From: Gammaproteobacteria bacterium
GTDB lineage: Bacteria > Pseudomonadota > Gammaproteobacteria > Steroidobacterales > Woeseiaceae
Direction: 5' to 3'
Length of the DNA stretch: 64,000 bases
Assembly: GCA_029862045.1 (NCBI GenBank)
Contig: JAOTYE010000015.1
Span: forward strand, 1-64,000
Shown: piece after piece, positions 59,864 to 64,000 of the stretch
How the letters are laid out: each line of letters starts with the position of its first letter
Position numbering within the stretch: the stretch's first letter is position 1
The notes under the pieces: model-generated
Databases searched by the model: none
Seen by the model: only the letters and a program-made list of their open reading frames with translations
What the model was told of the DNA's origin: nothing
Made by a program: the position numbers and the translations under genes

Positions 59864-61123
59864 ATGCCGGATGCCAGTGATCAGGTAGCCGCGCCAAAAC
59901 TCGGATTGCGAGCCAACCTGGTGCAATTCACCCTGCTCGTTATCGTCAACGCATTCGTTGGCGCGATGGTCGGCATGGAACGAAGTATTTTGCCTGCGAT
60001 TGCAGAGCAGGAGTTCCTGCTGGCGGCAAGGACCGCAATTCTGTCCTTCATCGTCGTATTCGGAATCAGCAAAGCCTTCACCAATTATCTTGCGGGGCAT
60101 CTTGCGGATGTTTTTGGGCGCAAGGTCATACTCGTTGCCGGCTGGCTGGTTGCGATACCGGTTCCGTTCATACTCATGTGGGCGCCATCCTGGTCGTGGA
60201 TCTTGTTCGCGAACCTGCTGTTGGGTGTTAGTCAGGGTTTCACCTGGTCGATAACCGTGATCATGAAGATCGACCTGGCCGGACCCAGGCGTCGGGGTCT
60301 TGCAATGGGCCTCAATGAATTCGCTGGTTACTTTGCCGTGGCTGCTGCAGCACTTGCGACCGGCTACGTTGCCAGTATCTGGGGTCTTCGACCCGAGCCA
60401 TTCTATCTCGGCGTCGGATTCGTTGTGATCGGCCTGTTGCTGTCCGTAATGCTGGTTCGGGAAACCCGCCATCACGCCGATTACGAAGCAACGCTCGGCG
60501 GTGATACGGCGACACAGGAACTGCCGGGCAAGCGAGAAGTCTTCCTGCAAACGTCTTTCCGGGATCGAAATCTGTCATCGATCAGCCAGGCCGGGATGAT
60601 CAACAACCTTAACGACGGCATGGCATGGGGGTTGTTTCCGCTGTTCTTTGCTGCAGCCGGAATGAGTCTGAAACAAATTGGCTGGCTGGCCGCAATCTAT
60701 CCGGCTGTTTGGGGTATCGGCCAGCTTTACACCGGGGCGCTGTCCGATCGAATCGGCCGCAAGAGCCTGATTTCGGGCGGTATGTGGTTGCAGGCGCTCG
60801 GTATTGGCGTGCTTGCGCTGTCGTCAGATTTCGCCGGCTTCGCCGCCGGTGCCGTAATGCTCGGCGCCGGAACTGCAATGGTGTATCCAACATTATTGGC
60901 GGCCATCGGCGATACCGTCAGCCCGTCCTGGCGCGCATCCGCAGTCGGAGTCTATCGGCTATGGAGAGACCTTGGCTATGCTGTCGGGGCGGTGCTCGCA
61001 GGTGTCGTCGCTGACCTGGCAGGGCTCGATGCGTCGCTGTGGTGTATTGCTGCGCTGACGTTCGTTTCCGGAGTGATCGTGCGCATCCGTATGACGGAAA
61101 CCCACACCTACGCTGACAAATAG
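59864..61123 (+). CDS. MFS transporter
   Basis: 419 aa, about 12 membrane helices. Motif A-like GHLADVFGRKVIL between helices 2 and 3 and a repeat of it (GALSDRIGRKSLI) between helices 8 and 9. The substrate cannot be told. It follows rluC by 14 bp and converges with maf (16-bp overlap). It is not part of the usual rluC-maf neighbourhood I know from Pseudomonas. Confidence 0.85.
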   Translation: MPDASDQVAAPKLGLRANLVQFTLLVIVNAFVGAMVGMERSILPAIAEQEFLLAARTAILSFIVVFGISKAFTNYLAGHLADVFGRKVILVAGWLVAIPVPFILMWAPSWSWILFANLLLGVSQGFTWSITVIMKIDLAGPRRRGLAMGLNEFAGYFAVAAAALATGYVASIWGLRPEPFYLGVGFVVIGLLLSVMLVRETRHHADYEATLGGDTATQELPGKREVFLQTSFRDRNLSSISQAGMINNLNDGMAWGLFPLFFAAAGMSLKQIGWLAAIYPAVWGIGQLYTGALSDRIGRKSLISGGMWLQALGIGVLALSSDFAGFAAGAVMLGAGTAMVYPTLLAAIGDTVSPSWRASAVGVYRLWRDLGYAVGAVLAGVVADLAGLDASLWCIAALTFVSGVIVRIRMTETHTYADK

Positions 61124-61701
61124 CCCAGCTGCAACAGGCGATCCGCGACCCAGATCATGGGCAGTCCGATCAATGCAGTTGGATCGTCCGTGTTCACCGC
61201 TTCAAACAACACTAATCCGGCGCCTTCGAGCTTAAAACTCCCGGCGCAGTCATACGGTTCATCGTGGCGCACGTACGATTCAGCCAAGCGGCGATCAAAT
61301 TGGCGAAAGCGCACCTTGGTCTTGTCGACGTGTTCATAGCGTGCCCGCGCGACGGGATCGAGAATACACACGGCGGTCAGAAATGTGACGACCTTTCCAG
61401 AAGCAGCCAACAGCTGTTCGACGGCTTTCTGGTGGTCACCGGGTTTGCCGAGCACCTGGTCTTCAAGCACTGCGAGTTGGTCCGCACCGATAATCAATGA
61501 ATCTCGCGCGGTCATCGACACCGTCTCTGCTTTTTTTCGCGCCAGGTGACGTGCCAGCTTCTTTGGGCTCAGTCCGGCACTATTGCTCTCGTCGATGTCG
61601 GGCGAGACCGTATCGAAGTCGTCGAGAAAGCGATCAAGCAGATCGCGCCGGTACGGCGACGCGGACGCGAGGATAATTGCTGGGGCCGAAGGATTTTGCA
61701 T
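61108..61701 (-). CDS. Maf-family nucleotide pyrophosphatase (YceF-like)
   Basis: 197 aa. SASPYRRDLLDRF start, DIDES motif, and GADQLAVLEDQVLGKP. The YceF branch hydrolyses m7GTP; the neighbourhood (yceD-rpmF-plsX) supports this subgroup. Divergent from yceD across 117 bp. Confidence 0.9.
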   Translation of the reverse strand: MQNPSAPAIILASASPYRRDLLDRFLDDFDTVSPDIDESNSAGLSPKKLARHLARKKAETVSMTARDSLIIGADQLAVLEDQVLGKPGDHQKAVEQLLAASGKVVTFLTAVCILDPVARARYEHVDKTKVRFRQFDRRLAESYVRHDEPYDCAGSFKLEGAGLVLFEAVNTDDPTALIGLPMIWVADRLLQLGYLSA

Positions 61702-61818
61702 AAAATCAATTGCTTGGCGCGAAAAAAACGCAGTTTACTCAGTTTAACGGCTGCAACCGATATTTTCCCAGTCGCGCACTTTGACAGTTGCCCAAGAGGT
61801 CCTTATCATGCGCGCGCC

Positions 61819-62391
61819 ATGGGCAATCCGCTGCGAGATCGCCGTACCCCGTCAGAATTGGCGGCGCGCGGTCAACTGATTGAATTTTCGGAGAAAATCG
61901 GTGATTTTGAGCAACTGGCGGCAATTGTCGAAAGTGATCTAGAGGCGCTGGACCCTGATAAACTACCGTCCGACTGGCGCAATGCGACCGTATATGGACA
62001 GTTGGCCTTCGGTTTCGCCGCTGCGCACGGTGGCTTGCACCCCACGGGCCTGTGGCCAGCTGTCGAAGGCAGGGTTGCGGTAACGGTCGACGCGGTTTGC
62101 CAGCGGTGTCTGGAGCCGTTTCAACTGCCGCTGGTTACCGAATTGCGGCTGGTGTTTGGCGGGGATCAGGCCGCCGCCGTCGAAGATGCTGGCTACGAGG
62201 TCTGGGAAGTCGAGCAAGACCAGTTTCGGCCGATGGATCTCGTTACAGAGGCGCTGGTCATGGCGATGCCGCTCGCGGCAACGCACATCGATAATGCGGT
62301 ATGCCATGAGCCTGAGGCGTTAGAAGAAGACTCGGGCGATAGAATACGGCCGTTTGCGGCGCTAAAGTCGCAAATGGGAAAAGATGACTGA
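61819..62391 (+). CDS. yceD: DUF177 protein YceD
   Basis: 190 aa. The conserved CQRCLEPFQLP block and acidic C-terminus (CHEPEALEEDSGD) match YceD, a protein needed for normal 23S rRNA accumulation and usually co-transcribed with rpmF. The ATG at 61819 was preferred; a longer frame that overlaps maf has no support. Confidence 0.88.
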   Translation: MGNPLRDRRTPSELAARGQLIEFSEKIGDFEQLAAIVESDLEALDPDKLPSDWRNATVYGQLAFGFAAAHGGLHPTGLWPAVEGRVAVTVDAVCQRCLEPFQLPLVTELRLVFGGDQAAAVEDAGYEVWEVEQDQFRPMDLVTEALVMAMPLAATHIDNAVCHEPEALEEDSGDRIRPFAALKSQMGKDD

Positions 62392-62434
62392 ATTGACTAA
62401 TGGCGCTGCCGCGTCATTGTGACTGGAGAAAAAT

Positions 62435-62632
62435 ATGGCTGTTCAAAAGAGTCGCAGAACCCCTGCAACGCGCGGCATGCGACGTTCGCATGACAAGCTG
62501 AAAAAACCTGCTGTGTCGGTCGATCCGACGTCCGGCGAGACACACCTGCGGCATCGCGTTTCGCCTGACGGTTTTTACCGTGGCCAGCAGGTGGTCACGC
62601 AGCCGGAACCCAACGACGAAGACGACGAGTAA
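62435..62632 (+). CDS. rpmF: 50S ribosomal protein L32
   Basis: 65 aa. [20 protein letters not shown] is the classic start. It lacks the zinc-binding cysteines of some bacterial L32 proteins. Good Shine-Dalgarno (GGAGAAAA). The order yceD-rpmF-plsX is the usual one. Confidence 0.96.
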   Translation: MAVQKSRRTPATRGMRRSHDKLKKPAVSVDPTSGETHLRHRVSPDGFYRGQQVVTQPEPNDEDDE

Positions 62633-62677
62633 GTACACTTTGTAAACAGGTCGTTTTGACGAGCGATCTGCTTCTCT

Positions 62678-63688
62678 GTGGCGACACACTCGATCATTTC
62701 CCTGGATGCGATGAGCGGCGACCTCGGTGCCGAGGTTGTTGTGCGCGCGGCGTATCAGGCTCTGCGCAAACACCCGATGCTGGAATTGCTAGTCGTCGGT
62801 GACCAGGACGAACTACAAGAACACGTTACGCGCATTGTTGGTAACGAGCCGCGACTCTCGATCGTTCACGCGAGCGAAGTCGTTGCAATGTCAGAGTCAC
62901 CCGCGGACGCGCTGCGCAAAAAGAAAGACTCGTCCATGCGCGTCGCGATTAACCTCGTCAAAGAAGGAAAAGCAGGGGCGTGCGTCAGCGCCGGCAATAC
63001 CGGTGCGCTGATGGCCACGGCGAAATTCGTTTTGAAAATGTTGCCGGGCATTGACCGGCCGGCAATTATCACAGAGTTGCCGGCGAAAGGTGGTTCACTG
63101 CACATGCTCGACCTTGGTGCCAACACGGTGTGTACGGCCGAGCACCTGTTCCAGTTTGCGGTCATGGGTTCGATCGTTACCGAGGATATAACCGGTGTCG
63201 AACGTCCCCGCGTCGCATTGCTCAATATCGGCGCAGAAGATTCCAAGGGCCACGGTACGGTCAAGGATGCTGCCAGTATGCTCAGCGCCAGCACACTAAA
63301 TTATGTCGGTTTCATCGAAGGCAGCGAGTTATTTTCGGGTAAAGCCGATGTCGTCGTAACTGACGGCTTCACGGGTAATGTGGCGCTCAAGACGATGGAA
63401 GGGACAGTCGGATTAGTTGCGCATTCACTGAAAAGGGCGTTTACGCGCAATCTGTTCGCGAAAATCCAGGCATTAATCGCACGGCCGGTACTTAACAACA
63501 TCGCTGGTCGATTGGACTCCCGTAAATACAACGGTGCGACTCTCGTCGGTCTAAATGGTATTGTAATTAAGAGCCACGGCAGCGCCGATGCTTTTGCATT
63601 CGAGCACGCGATTGATACGGCTGTCGTCGAGGTACAGAACCAGGTACCGCAGCAAATCGGTAAGTTGCTGCGACAGGAAGCTGCATGA
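62678..63688 (+). CDS. plsX: Phosphate acyltransferase PlsX
   Basis: 336 aa. ISLDAMSGDLGAEVVVRAA start (usual motif DAMGGD appears as DAMSGD), GACVSAGNTGALMATAKFVL, and VVTDGFTGNVALKTMEG. It converts acyl-ACP to acyl-phosphate for phospholipid synthesis. GTG start. Overlaps fabH by 4 bp. Confidence 0.94.
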   Translation: MATHSIISLDAMSGDLGAEVVVRAAYQALRKHPMLELLVVGDQDELQEHVTRIVGNEPRLSIVHASEVVAMSESPADALRKKKDSSMRVAINLVKEGKAGACVSAGNTGALMATAKFVLKMLPGIDRPAIITELPAKGGSLHMLDLGANTVCTAEHLFQFAVMGSIVTEDITGVERPRVALLNIGAEDSKGHGTVKDAASMLSASTLNYVGFIEGSELFSGKADVVVTDGFTGNVALKTMEGTVGLVAHSLKRAFTRNLFAKIQALIARPVLNNIAGRLDSRKYNGATLVGLNGIVIKSHGSADAFAFEHAIDTAVVEVQNQVPQQIGKLLRQEAA

Positions 63689-64000
63689 TGTACACGAGGA
63701 TTGCCGGAACCGGGCGCTACCTGCCCGAAAAGATATTGACGAACTTCGATCTCGAGAAGATGGTCGACACGAGCGACGAGTGGATACGCACGCGCACCGG
63801 TGTGGAGCGTCGGCATCAGGTCAGGGATGACCAGACTACCTCGGATATGTGTGTCGAGGCGGCCAAGATAGCTATCGAAGATGCCGGAATTGATGTCAGT
63901 GACATCGATATGGTGTTTGTTGGAACCACCTCACCGGACCTGGTTTTTCCAAATGCCGCGACACTCGTACAGCAACGACTTGGAATTCCCGCATGCCCGT
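63685..64000 (+). CDS. fabH: Beta-ketoacyl-ACP synthase III, 5' part
   Basis: First 105 residues; runs off the right edge. RIAGTGRYLPEKILTNFDLE, TSDEWIRTRTGVERRH and the approach to the active-site cysteine (LVQQRLGIPACP) match FabH. Either of two adjacent ATG codons (63685 or 63688) could be used. It starts fatty acid synthesis from acetyl-CoA and malonyl-ACP. Confidence 0.94.
   Translation, partial: MMYTRIAGTGRYLPEKILTNFDLEKMVDTSDEWIRTRTGVERRHQVRDDQTTSDMCVEAAKIAIEDAGIDVSDIDMVFVGTTSPDLVFPNAATLVQQRLGIPACP

Overview
The window is a chromosomal segment of a gammaproteobacterium. The evidence is gene content and order: rpoE-rseA-rseB-rseC, lepA-lepB-rnc-era-recO-pdxJ-acpS, mfd/csiV/nagZ, lolC-lolE-lolD, comEC-exbB-exbD-msbA-lpxK-kdsB, rne/rluC and maf/yceD-rpmF-plsX-fabH all follow gammaproteobacterial (Pseudomonas/Xanthomonadales-like) order. 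An aerobic, probably marine, deep-branching lineage is my inference. I saw no tRNA, rRNA, CRISPR array or complete insertion sequence.

Layout. 1-4651: start of an unknown minus-strand gene, then a three-gene 2-oxoacid oxidoreductase operon on the minus strand (porB, porA, and a gene fusing the gamma subunit, a GltD-like NAD(P)H/FAD module and a ferredoxin tail). 4829-10028: ygfZ diverges from a succinate dehydrogenase operon encoding an SDHAF4-type assembly factor, sdhC-D-A-B, sdhE and a YgfX-like protein. sdhB and sdhE are each preceded by 49-bp tandem duplications. 10094-13053: sigma-E regulon head with a good sigma-E promoter, rpoE-rseABC and a glutaredoxin-like gene. 13037-22829: translation, envelope and RNA housekeeping genes (lepA to nagZ). 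22822-28562: a small unknown gene, a degenerate GGDEF protein, csiV, mfd and a small exported protein. 28932-39594: lipoprotein export (LolCED), ComEC, ExbBD-like motor, and lipid A/Kdo genes.

39675-54908 looks like an accessory block inserted between kdsB and the low-molecular-weight phosphatase gene, which are near neighbours in Pseudomonas. It holds a zinc-type uptake group (small His/Cys protein, outer-membrane barrel, znuA, znuB, no znuC), a CotH-like protein facing a DUF4956-like membrane protein, a five-gene 2-oxoglutarate-type ferredoxin oxidoreductase operon ending in an HdrA-like flavoprotein, and a neutral-lipid locus (HAD-PlsC fusion, wax ester synthase/DGAT, alpha/beta hydrolase, patatin lipase). 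55264-64000 returns to conserved order: phosphatase, rne, rluC, an MFS transporter, maf, yceD, rpmF, plsX and the start of fabH.

The most interesting material is (i) two unrelated 2-oxoacid:ferredoxin oxidoreductase operons, each with its own flavin/iron-sulfur electron adaptor, in an organism that also has a normal SDH; (ii) the 49-bp duplications of gene-start regions inside the sdh operon; and (iii) the composite 39.6-54.9 kb block.
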